The notes beneath the pieces are model-generated. The model worked only from the letters and a program-made list of their open reading frames with translations. It was not told the origin of the DNA and did no database searches. Below, piece by piece: positions 7,424-15,278 of a stretch of 18,514 bases of DNA. Origin of the DNA: Simkania sp. (lineage in GTDB: Bacteria; Chlamydiota; Chlamydiia; Chlamydiales; Simkaniaceae); the NCBI GenBank assembly GCA_028281425.1, contig JANQJX010000121.1, positions 1-18,514 of the forward strand, in the 5' to 3' direction. Every line of letters starts with the position of its first letter. Positions within the stretch are counted from its first letter, which is position 1. The translations under genes and the position numbers were made by a program.

Positions 7424-8317
7424 TAAGAGTTTTTTGATTTTTTTTAAGGAGATAAGACCCATTAAGATTCCAAGTCCAAGTAAGATCAAAGCCCCTCCTA
7501 AATAAGCATTGAGTCTCAGCTGTTCTCCTAGAAAAAGCAGGCCTAAAAGGATTGCAATAAGAGGAGTAAGAAGTGTTACAAATGAAAGATCAGATGCTGT
7601 TCCAATCTGTAAAATCCGATAATAAAATATAAATGCTAAAGCTGTTCCCAAGAAAGCAAGCGCAAAAATAGAAGCAATGGCTTGAAAAGAAGGCACTAAA
7701 ATAGAGCGAGGACTTTCAAAATAAAGAGCAAAACAAAGGGCTATCAAAGCTCCAATTATAAGTTTCCATATCGGGGTGACAAGAAAAGGAAGATTTGTTA
7801 AATATTTTTTAGAATAAATCATGCCAATCGCATAGCTTATCGATGCAATCATGACCATGACCATTCCTTGAATATGTAGACCTTCCCTTTTTAAGGTTGG
7901 AATAAAAATAATCCCAAGGCCTATTAAACCAAAAAATACCCCTAAAACTTTTTGTTTGCTCAAACGATCATTTGGCAAAAAAAAATGGGCAAAAAACACG
8001 GTAAAAATAGGAGTAGAACCATTGATCAATCCAGCTAAAGAGCTTTCGATCGTTTTTTCACTCCATGTGATTAAAAAAAAAGGAAAAAAACAAGAAAAAA
8101 TCGCAGCGGTAAGGAAATGTTTTGTATGCCTTCTATAAACCCAAAAAGACCCCTTTTTGAATTTAAGAAGAAGCAAGAGAGGCAAGGCTCCTAGTAAAAG
8201 ACGGAGAGCAACAAGAGTTAGGGGAGGCACCTCTTTTCCCCCGACCTTCATAAAAAGAAATGAAGGGCCAAAACAACAAGCCAAGCTTAAGATATAAATC
8301 ACTTTTCGAAGGTGCAT
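7358..8317 (-). CDS. EamA/DMT-family transporter (RhaT/YdcZ-like permease)
   Basis: A 319-residue inner-membrane permease of the drug/metabolite transporter superfamily. It has two EamA repeats of about five helices each, roughly residues 5-140 and 155-290. Family marks are the N-terminal FGPSFLFMKVGGKEVPPLTL with RLLLGALPLL, the GxxxGLINGSTPIFTVFFA helix end, and in the second half GTALAFIFYYRILQIG followed by LTPLIAILLGLLFLGE. Substrates in this family range from amino acids to nucleotide sugars and cannot be told here. I choose the ATG at 8317. The frame stays open to 8434, but the extra 39 residues are strongly charged, have no ribosome site, and cover a short intergenic repeat module (GGGACTGCCTT at 8365-8375). 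The basic 30-residue C-terminal tail overlaps the 3' end of the MFS gene antisense. Confidence 0.86.
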   Translation of the reverse strand: MHLRKVIYILSLACCFGPSFLFMKVGGKEVPPLTLVALRLLLGALPLLLLLKFKKGSFWVYRRHTKHFLTAAIFSCFFPFFLITWSEKTIESSLAGLINGSTPIFTVFFAHFFLPNDRLSKQKVLGVFFGLIGLGIIFIPTLKREGLHIQGMVMVMIASISYAIGMIYSKKYLTNLPFLVTPIWKLIIGALIALCFALYFESPRSILVPSFQAIASIFALAFLGTALAFIFYYRILQIGTASDLSFVTLLTPLIAILLGLLFLGEQLRLNAYLGGALILLGLGILMGLISLKKIKKLLSNIGIRKRTTVGLADKENTDD

Positions 8318-8498
8318 CTCAACAGATCTATTTTTTCTTTTTTCAAGAGAGATTTCTAAATAACGGGACTGCCTTGAGCTGGAGAATCCCCGCCTAAACG
8401 ATCTTTTCTCCTTAGGCTTGAGAAAATCGTACATCTTTTGTTTTCAAGAGTCTAGTGAATTTGCATCTTTCACAATTTTCGAAAAAAATCTCAATTTA

Positions 8499-8520
8499 TC
8501 CGAAAAATTTTTCAGTTCAA
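8499..8520 (+). repeat. Intergenic repeat A, copy 2 (22 bp)
   Basis: Identical over 22 bases to 1376-1397 and in the same orientation. The palindrome TTTTCGAAAA, also near copy 1, lies just upstream at 8476-8485. It sits in the 367-base gap (8318-8684) between the EamA gene and the 1175-residue gene. That gap has no supported gene but is unusually rich in short repeats. Confidence 0.85.
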
Positions 8521-8534
8521 AGGAGTCCCCATCA

Positions 8535-8568
8535 CCTATTTTCGTTAACTCACCTTATGTAAAATAGG
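8535..8568 (+). repeat. Small inverted repeat CCTATTTT / AAAATAGG
   Basis: Eight perfect base pairs, 8535-8542 with 8561-8568, around an 18-base loop. The right arm resembles repeat B (AAAATAGG), and the left arm is the same module in reverse. It overlaps the left arm of the larger inverted repeat. Confidence 0.6.
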
Positions 8569-8663
8569 GGTTTTAGTGAGAGATTTTGAAAAATCAATGA
8601 TTTCTACTTTCTTAAGGATCAAAAAATTCAGTGTAATTGCGTCTGGTTTTGCATAAGGTGAGT
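8548..8663. repeat. 116-bp inverted-repeat element
   Basis: ACTCACCTTATG at 8548-8559 and CATAAGGTGAGT at 8652-8663 are perfect inverse complements. Pairing continues inward through one G-T pair into AAAA/TTTT, giving arms of about 17 bases. The interior of about 80 bases has no open frame of note. It lies 22 bases past the stop of the 1175-residue gene. The form is that of a miniature inverted-repeat element or a long-range stem in the 3' transcript; no clear target-site duplication is visible. Confidence 0.6.
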
Positions 8664-8684
8664 CATTAAATAGAGGTCATTTTT

Positions 8685-11600
8685 TTAAGCCTTGGTCTGT
8701 ACTAGCGGTGCCATGATCCCATTTCTAATAATAGAGAGGATATAATTTGTGTCTTTGGCAAGCAAGATGCTTTTATCTACAAGAGCATCGAGACGAGCTT
8801 TAGCAAGGGTTTGGATTGTAGTTTTAGCAAGGGTAGTTATGACTTTAGGGTAAGAGGTTTCATACATCTTTTGGGTTATTTCGTTAAAAATTTTTAAAGA
8901 AAAATCTTGAGATTTTGAAGAAAAACTATTTTGAATATTTTTGATTTGCTCAAATCGAATGCGCTGACTAAGCAGGTTTTTTTGGAAGTGATTTATTGAA
9001 TCTTTTAGGAGGTTTAAATTATTTCTGTTAGAGGCTATAAGATATGTTTCAATATTTGCTTTAATTTGGGAGAGATGAGGGACAATGGTTTCATTGATGA
9101 GGTCATTAAGCATATGCTTTACTGTTGCAAGATGTCCTTGCCCATGGATTTTATGAACGATCAGATTTTGATAGGTTTTAAAATGGGTCGTGATGCGCAA
9201 GGTTTCTTTATAAATCTTTTCAATGGCTTTTTCGGAATCTATATGATGATTTTCTAGTGCCTTTGCAATTGCTACAAAATAATTCTTATTAGAAGAGCTG
9301 AAAGCAATTTGTTGAATCCAATTGATATATTGAGCCAACATTTCTTTAGGAGAGGTATGCTTAGCCTCAACTTGATCAATTGCCTTACTAAGGGCATAAT
9401 CGAGAATTTCGTCGATCGTAGCCTTACAAGTGAGTTCTGTGATAGAGAATTTTTGCTTAAGTTTTAATTCGATATACTTGTCAGTGAGAGTGTTTTCATG
9501 AATCCCAAAATCTTCGCAAAATTTTTGCTTAAGTATTTCATCGGTTAAAGACGAAGAGTTGCCTAAAGATTGTTGCAACTTGTCTTTCTCTTCTTTTGAA
9601 TAATAACTTCGAATCGAGGGTTCAGGGTAAATTGAGTGGTTGATCCCTTGGAGAAGTTGGTAATAGGAGGATTGGAGATTGTTCTTTTTTAGAGTCGATT
9701 GTAAAGAGAGTAAAATAAGTTCAACGATGACCTTGCTAAGGTGATGATCGATTTCTTTTTTGAGATAAGTCATAGGACCAGCATTGTTATTGCCTAAGAA
9801 TGCCTGCCTGGCCCTTTTTTTTGTCAATTGATTTTCATCAAGGAGTTGCAAATGGTTGTCAACCATTTCTTGAACTAACTTTTTAGATTCTGGAGTTTCA
9901 TAATCGAGTTTTGTTACCAGATCATTTTCTTTGAGATCTTTTTTAATCGTTAGGAATAACTTCAAAAGAATTTTGTCAATAGCATTCATCGATTTGGGTT
10001 GTTTATAAGATATTTGCATTGAATCAACAATACGGTTTAGAATGTGAAAATAATTGATTAAATAATTTGCTCCACTTTTGATCATTCTTATTGCGATAGA
10101 CTCTATAATTGTTGCAACAACATAGGCTAAGGAATAAAAAAACCGAGGAACTATCGATATCAAAAGACGAAATACATAGTCTACAATAGATATGGAAATT
10201 TGATTGGTCCAACAATGCCATTCCTGTTTTTTCAAAGAGACAAACGTTGAAAGAATTGTAAATGTCATAAACCGATTAAGCACATATTTTGTTGTTTTTT
10301 CAATCAGCTTATTATAACTGAGCTTTTCTTTTGTTCCATTTGGCTCTTTTAATGCCATTTCAAGTGATTTTGAGCGTCCAATGACCCCAAATTTTTTTCC
10401 AGTTGTGTCATTTACCCATTTCTGCAAAGCTTGCTTATAGGAGATAGCTCCTCTATTAAGGACGTTAATAGGAATTAAATGCATACGACTTAAAGGGTGT
10501 CGATCTGTAAGCAAAAGACGCGTGTTTAGAAATTTGATCAGAGATGTCACTAAACTTTTGGAAAAAAAATGGATGCAATTCATAGCCAATGAGGAAGACA
10601 ATCTCCCAATTAATTTCTTAAAACTGCTGATATCCTTACGTTTTTTAATCTCTTTTTTGAGCTTTTCTAAAAAGATCTCCCATTGTTTGTCTTGCGGATG
10701 GTTTTCAACCTCTTTCATAATGCGTAAAAACGCTTGATCACTTTTTTTCTTGAGATCTAAATTATGTTGTTGAGAAGAGTTAGGAGCACAAATGTAATTG
10801 TATATGGCGTAAAATGTTCCGTAAAAAGTGGTTTTTTCAATGAAAGTACTAATTTCTGAATTGATTTCATCTTCAAAACTTGTCTTTTGCTTTTTTGAAC
10901 CTTTAAAAGCATCTTGTAGCTGGGTTTCTATAAGTTCAAATATATTTCTTTTCAAAGATTTCGCATCTGTTTGGTTGTTTTCAGACTCTTGATTCATGGG
11001 AGGAGCTGACTCAATAAGGGTTTGAAGATCCTCTAAAACCTTTTTGCAAAGATTAGGATTAGAAGAGAGTTTTAGATGAAGCTCTTGCAAACAATTTGAA
11101 AAGCGCGAGTCATTATTCAACCAATGCTTAACAGTTTCAAGCCATTTAGGAACTTCTGATTGAAGAAGAGACTGAATTTTTTTTCGCTGAGAGGGTCTTT
11201 GAAGAAACCTAAGTGCGAGGAAGATCCACTCATTGAGATCTAAAACATTGGTTAACGGCGTTTGGATTTTTTCTTTAAATTGAAGAAATTCTTCTTGTTC
11301 TTCATATTTCAAAGCTGCTTTCCAAAAACAATCAAGGTGGTGGGAATTTGTTAAACATAGATGAGTTTGGACCCACTGAACTTTTTGATTCGAACTTAAA
11401 GTGGTGTTTAGACAACCTAGAGGCATCATCTCCTTATAAAGGAGAACATAAATCTGATCCCTTTTTTCAGGTGAAATTTTTTGTCGAATGAATGTGATAA
11501 TGCATTGAGCAAGTGGCTTTAAATTTAGATGCAACGATTTCGGAGAGATAGATGAGTAGACAAAGGCTTCAATTCCTCGAAAAAGAGTTGACGTTTGATC

Positions 11601-12212
11601 GAGATGGCAAAGCGTATCTTGTAAGGTTTTTTCTTGAACCGTTTTCAAATAATAGTCGGAATGAGATTGATACCTTGAAATCAAAGATCGTATCTTTTCC
11701 AAAGGGTGAGAAGAGTTCTGATTTTGTATCAATTTTTTTTGAAAGAGAGCTTGAATTTTATCATTTGCAATTTCAGCCGTCCTTTTATGCATTGCTCCGA
11801 TGGTTAGATTTGCTTTACCCCGTTGTGATTCAATTTCCTTATTTAAGATTTTAAGGGCCTCTTCTAAAGTGGATTGGAGGTCTTCAAAAGAAGGTTGAGG
11901 ATCGGAGAAATCGGGTGTTAAGCATAAGCGAAACATCGATTTGAGCTTGATCAAAGGGGAGAGATAGGTTTCCCAATAAGTGAATCTTCCTTTATTGTTA
12001 AAAATTTTTTCTCTCTCGCCTTCAGAAAGGATATGGTCCAATAAGGGAATGATAGGGGAGTTAAAAGACATTTCAAAGGCAAATCCTTTGTCTTTAAGAG
12101 TATTTAATAAGATTTCCAATTGGCGACGAGCTTCAAGTAATTTTTTGTGAGGGCTTCCTGTTATATTTATTGGAACAAGCCATGCGAAAAAGTTACAAAT
12201 GGTAGAAGTCAT
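8685..12212 (-). CDS. Very large helical hypothetical protein with central hydrophobic block
   Basis: A 1175-residue protein whose family I do not recognise. It begins MTSTICNFFAWLVPI and is otherwise almost entirely predicted helix, rich in Lys, Leu, Asn, Gln, Ser and Ile. The main hydrophobic region lies centrally, at about 645-662 and 672-722 (including FRLLISIVPRFFYSLAYVVA at 681-700), with a shorter one at 536-567; these could be two to four membrane passes. Polar linkers occur at about 404-420 and 438-450 (a KGSKKQK basic patch). No signal peptide, zinc site, nucleotide-binding loop or protease motif is seen. The ATG at 12212 has AAGAGA about eight bases upstream and a promoter at 12249-12277. 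It stands alone between an EamA permease and a divergent glycoside hydrolase. Size, composition and hydrophobic block fit secreted or inclusion-membrane proteins of chlamydia-like bacteria, but that is inference. Confidence 0.85.
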   Translation of the reverse strand: MTSTICNFFAWLVPINITGSPHKKLLEARRQLEILLNTLKDKGFAFEMSFNSPIIPLLDHILSEGEREKIFNNKGRFTYWETYLSPLIKLKSMFRLCLTPDFSDPQPSFEDLQSTLEEALKILNKEIESQRGKANLTIGAMHKRTAEIANDKIQALFQKKLIQNQNSSHPLEKIRSLISRYQSHSDYYLKTVQEKTLQDTLCHLDQTSTLFRGIEAFVYSSISPKSLHLNLKPLAQCIITFIRQKISPEKRDQIYVLLYKEMMPLGCLNTTLSSNQKVQWVQTHLCLTNSHHLDCFWKAALKYEEQEEFLQFKEKIQTPLTNVLDLNEWIFLALRFLQRPSQRKKIQSLLQSEVPKWLETVKHWLNNDSRFSNCLQELHLKLSSNPNLCKKVLEDLQTLIESAPPMNQESENNQTDAKSLKRNIFELIETQLQDAFKGSKKQKTSFEDEINSEISTFIEKTTFYGTFYAIYNYICAPNSSQQHNLDLKKKSDQAFLRIMKEVENHPQDKQWEIFLEKLKKEIKKRKDISSFKKLIGRLSSSLAMNCIHFFSKSLVTSLIKFLNTRLLLTDRHPLSRMHLIPINVLNRGAISYKQALQKWVNDTTGKKFGVIGRSKSLEMALKEPNGTKEKLSYNKLIEKTTKYVLNRFMTFTILSTFVSLKKQEWHCWTNQISISIVDYVFRLLISIVPRFFYSLAYVVATIIESIAIRMIKSGANYLINYFHILNRIVDSMQISYKQPKSMNAIDKILLKLFLTIKKDLKENDLVTKLDYETPESKKLVQEMVDNHLQLLDENQLTKKRARQAFLGNNNAGPMTYLKKEIDHHLSKVIVELILLSLQSTLKKNNLQSSYYQLLQGINHSIYPEPSIRSYYSKEEKDKLQQSLGNSSSLTDEILKQKFCEDFGIHENTLTDKYIELKLKQKFSITELTCKATIDEILDYALSKAIDQVEAKHTSPKEMLAQYINWIQQIAFSSSNKNYFVAIAKALENHHIDSEKAIEKIYKETLRITTHFKTYQNLIVHKIHGQGHLATVKHMLNDLINETIVPHLSQIKANIETYLIASNRNNLNLLKDSINHFQKNLLSQRIRFEQIKNIQNSFSSKSQDFSLKIFNEITQKMYETSYPKVITTLAKTTIQTLAKARLDALVDKSILLAKDTNYILSIIRNGIMAPLVQTKA

Positions 12213-12248
12213 CGTTAAATATCTCTTATTTAAATTGATTTAAAGGTC

Positions 12249-12277
12249 ATTATATACAACAGAAAAAATCAAAACAA
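12249..12277 (-). promoter_or_regulatory. Predicted promoter of the 1175-residue gene
   Basis: On the minus strand, TTGTTT (12272-12277), a 17-base spacer and a perfect TATAAT (12249-12254). The start of transcription would be near 12242, leaving a leader of about 30 bases with AAGAGA before the ATG at 12212. The surrounding 338-base divergent region (12213-12550) is very AT-rich and also holds TTTTCGAAAA (12409-12418) and repeat B. Confidence 0.6.
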
Positions 12278-12468
12278 CTCATTTTTTAAAAAGAAAGTGA
12301 ATCAATCAAGAAAATCATATCAATTAAATATTTTTAATTAATAACAATTTTCTGCTCTAACTTTTTAATTTATTATAAAATCTTTTCTAATCCCTATTTC
12401 TTACAAAGTTTTCGAAAAAATAGATCACCTCACTTTTCTTCTCGATACTTACTTCAAAAAGTCGGTGT

Positions 12469-12487
12469 TGCAAAATAGGTGGCAATC
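12469..12487 (+). repeat. Intergenic repeat B, copy 2 (19 bp)
   Basis: TGCAAAATAGGTGGCAATC, differing by one base from 4589-4607. It lies 63 bases before the glycoside hydrolase start, so it would be in or near that gene's promoter or leader. Confidence 0.8.
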
Positions 12488-12538
12488 TAGGGCAAAAGTA
12501 AAGATTGATTTATTCAAGAAAAATTTCTAAAAAAAGAA

Positions 12539-12544
12539 AAGGAG
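12539..12544 (+). promoter_or_regulatory. Ribosome binding site of the glycoside hydrolase
   Basis: AAGGAG six bases before the ATG at 12551. It is the strongest Shine-Dalgarno in the window and fixes the start of the gene. Confidence 0.8.
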
Positions 12545-12550
12545 AACAGT

Positions 12551-15226
12551 ATGAAAAATTTTGAAGAACTCACGGAAGAAGAAATGCGTCTTATGCAAGT
12601 TGGAGGGGATGTTTTACCATGGAGTAAGTGGGGGCCTTATGTCTCTGAACGTTCATGGGGAACGGTACGTGAGGATTATAGTGCAGACGGAAACCCTTGG
12701 GATCATTTTACTTATGAAATGGCTGCTTCTCGAGCTTATAGATGGGGAGATGATGGGATTGCAGGTCTCTGTGATCGGTATCAAGTGCTTAGCCTTACAC
12801 ATGCTTTTTGGAATGGATATGATCCTTTTTTAAAAGAACGTCTTTTTGGTCTTGGAACCGATGAAGGCAATCATGGAGAAGATGTGAAAGAGTGTTATTA
12901 TTATCTTGACTGTATCCCTTCACATGCTTACATGAAATACCTCTATAAATACCCTTGCACTCTTTTCCCTTATGAAAAACTCATCACTGAAAATCAAAAA
13001 CGTGGTCTTGAAGAGCGGGAATACGAACTTATCGATACGGGAATTTTTGAAAAGGATCGCTATTTTGATATCTTTATTGAGTATGCAAAAGCAAGTAAAG
13101 ATGACATCTGTATCAAAATCAAAATCTATAACTGCAGCTTTCAGACCGAAACTCTTCACTATCTTTCTCAGCTTCAATTTCGCAATACATGGAGCTGGAA
13201 GGGGAAAAAAGGACCTAGGCCTGTTCTTAAAGCAGGGAAGTCTTTAGTTGAAACGCTTTGTATCGAAGCCGATGATTCACAAGCAGTGGCTCCTACAAGA
13301 TTGAGTTTTGATTATTTTTTGGGAAAACGCTTTTTTTATGCGGATAAAAGGGCTCAAATGCTTTTTACTGAAAATGAAACCAATAAAAAAATTCTTTACG
13401 GAAAAGAAAATACAACCCCTTTTGTGAAGGATGCTTTTCATCGCTTCATTGTTCATAAAGAAAAAGAGTGTGTCAATCCGAAACAGTTAGGAACAAAAGC
13501 CTGTTTTTATTTTAACAATTTAAAAATTCCACCTAAAAAAAGTGAAACGATTTATCTCCGTTTAACAAATGGACAACTAGAGCAACCTCTCATTGGAATC
13601 GAAGAAATCATCGATAAGAGAAAAAAAGAGGCTGATGCCTTTTACAATAAATTGCATCCTAAGAAAGCGACAGACGATGAGAAACAAATTCAGAGGCAGG
13701 CCCTTTCAGGAATGCTTTGGAACAAGCAGATCTATCTTTATGATATCAACCTTTGGCTAAAAGGAGATGATCCTAAAAAACCTCCACCTCAATCGCGACT
13801 TAATATTCGTAATATTCACTGGAAACATCTGATTTCAAAAAGAATCCTTTCCATGCCGGATAAATGGGAATATCCTTGGTTTGCAGCTTGGGATCTTGCC
13901 TTTCATTCCATTTCGCTTGCTCTTGTTGATTTTGGTTTTGCAAAAGAGCAGCTTTGGTACCTTTTATTTGATCAATTCCAACATCCCAATGGTCAAGTGC
14001 CTGCTTATGAATGGGAATTTTCCGATCTCAATCCTCCTATTCAAGGATGGGCAGCCCTCCGTCTTTTCCAAATGGAACAAAAAAAAACAGGTCATCGAGA
14101 TCTGAATTTTTTGAAAAAATGCTTTCATAAATTGATCTTAAATTTTGTTTGGTGGGTGAATAAAGTAGATGTTAAAGGAAATAATGTATTTGAAGGGGGA
14201 TTTTTAGGTCTTGACAATATTACTCTTATCGACCGAACAAATGTGCCTGAAGGAGGAAAATTAGAACAGTCAGATGGGACAGGATGGATGGGGTTTTTTT
14301 GTCTTTCGCTTATGCGGATTGCTCTTGAACTTGCAAAGGAAGATCCCGTTTATGAAGGAATGGCTGTTAAATTCTATGAGCATTTTGTCTATATCGCTAA
14401 TGCTCTTGTCAATGCTGAAAATAGAAAGGTACAAAATTGGAATGAAGAAGAAGGGTTTTTTTATGATGTGATAAGCGATCAAAAAAAGAAACAAAAGCAA
14501 ATCAAAGTGCGTTCTTTAGTCGGTTTAATTCCTCTTTTTGCAGTAGATTGTATCACTTCAAAAGATTTAGAAAATTACCATGAATTTGCTGAAAATTTCA
14601 TTTGGTTTACTAAAAACCGCCTTGATATTTGTTCAAATTGTGTGACGCGCATTCAAGAAAAAGGAGAAACCAAATATCTTTTAACTCTCATGGATCTCGA
14701 TAAAGTACATAAGGTCTTAGAAAAAGTGTGGGATCCCAATGAATTTCGCTCTCCCTATGGTCTTCGCAGCCTCTCTAAATTTCATGAAAAGCACAGCTAT
14801 GAGCTGATGGGAAATACGATTAGATATGAACCGGCTGAAGCCTGCTCAACCATCTATGGGGGAAACTCCAATTGGCGTGGTCCTATTTGGATGCCAACAA
14901 CGTTTTTACTCATCGATGCGCTATCTCATCTTGATCACTTTGCAAAAAATCAGATCAAAATCCAAATTGGGAAAGAAAACCCCGTCGGTACAAAAGAAAT
15001 GGCCCGTTTTTATGCCAATGGACTTATCGATCTTTTTCGTAAAAACAAAAAGGGGAAAAGGGCTATTTTTGGCACATGCAATAAACTGCAAACAGATCCC
15101 CATTTTCGTGACCATTTACTTTTTTTTGAATATTTCCACGGGGACGTAGGAAGGGGGCTTGGTGCCTCTCATCAAACAGGATGGAGTGGTCTTGTTGCCA
15201 ATCTCATCGATGAATGGATTGAATAG
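12551..15226 (+). CDS. Glycoside hydrolase, GH63/MGH1-like glucosidase
   Basis: An 891-residue protein resembling the bacterial GH63-type glucosidases, inverting enzymes with an (alpha/alpha)6 barrel. The N-terminal region begins with WGPYVSERSWGTVREDYS at 27-44 and GDDGIAGLCDRYQ at 66-78, the usual opening of this subgroup. A beta-rich region follows to about 370. Barrel motifs are YPWFAAWDLAFHS (441-453), NGQVPAYEWEFSDLNPP (480-496), DGTGWM (575-580), GGNSNWRGPIWMP (770-782), and EYFHGDVGRGLGASHQTGW (860-878) near the C-terminus. By analogy with the family, Asp448 is a candidate general acid and Glu860 a candidate base; this assignment is inferred. No signal peptide or membrane segment is seen, so it is cytoplasmic and would act on imported or stored alpha-glucosides. 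It is divergent from the 1175-residue gene and convergent with glmS, with a 52-base gap and no clear terminator. Confidence 0.85.
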   Translation: MKNFEELTEEEMRLMQVGGDVLPWSKWGPYVSERSWGTVREDYSADGNPWDHFTYEMAASRAYRWGDDGIAGLCDRYQVLSLTHAFWNGYDPFLKERLFGLGTDEGNHGEDVKECYYYLDCIPSHAYMKYLYKYPCTLFPYEKLITENQKRGLEEREYELIDTGIFEKDRYFDIFIEYAKASKDDICIKIKIYNCSFQTETLHYLSQLQFRNTWSWKGKKGPRPVLKAGKSLVETLCIEADDSQAVAPTRLSFDYFLGKRFFYADKRAQMLFTENETNKKILYGKENTTPFVKDAFHRFIVHKEKECVNPKQLGTKACFYFNNLKIPPKKSETIYLRLTNGQLEQPLIGIEEIIDKRKKEADAFYNKLHPKKATDDEKQIQRQALSGMLWNKQIYLYDINLWLKGDDPKKPPPQSRLNIRNIHWKHLISKRILSMPDKWEYPWFAAWDLAFHSISLALVDFGFAKEQLWYLLFDQFQHPNGQVPAYEWEFSDLNPPIQGWAALRLFQMEQKKTGHRDLNFLKKCFHKLILNFVWWVNKVDVKGNNVFEGGFLGLDNITLIDRTNVPEGGKLEQSDGTGWMGFFCLSLMRIALELAKEDPVYEGMAVKFYEHFVYIANALVNAENRKVQNWNEEEGFFYDVISDQKKKQKQIKVRSLVGLIPLFAVDCITSKDLENYHEFAENFIWFTKNRLDICSNCVTRIQEKGETKYLLTLMDLDKVHKVLEKVWDPNEFRSPYGLRSLSKFHEKHSYELMGNTIRYEPAEACSTIYGGNSNWRGPIWMPTTFLLIDALSHLDHFAKNQIKIQIGKENPVGTKEMARFYANGLIDLFRKNKKGKRAIFGTCNKLQTDPHFRDHLLFFEYFHGDVGRGLGASHQTGWSGLVANLIDEWIE

Positions 15227-15278
15227 CCCAAATTTAACGCATCGTTTTAAGAACTGTCTTTTAACCTTGAGTTTCAAT

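Noticed and set aside
8318..8434. N-terminal extension of the EamA protein
   Set aside because: 39 strongly charged residues without a ribosome site, covering an intergenic repeat 11-mer; the start at 8317 gives a normal family length.
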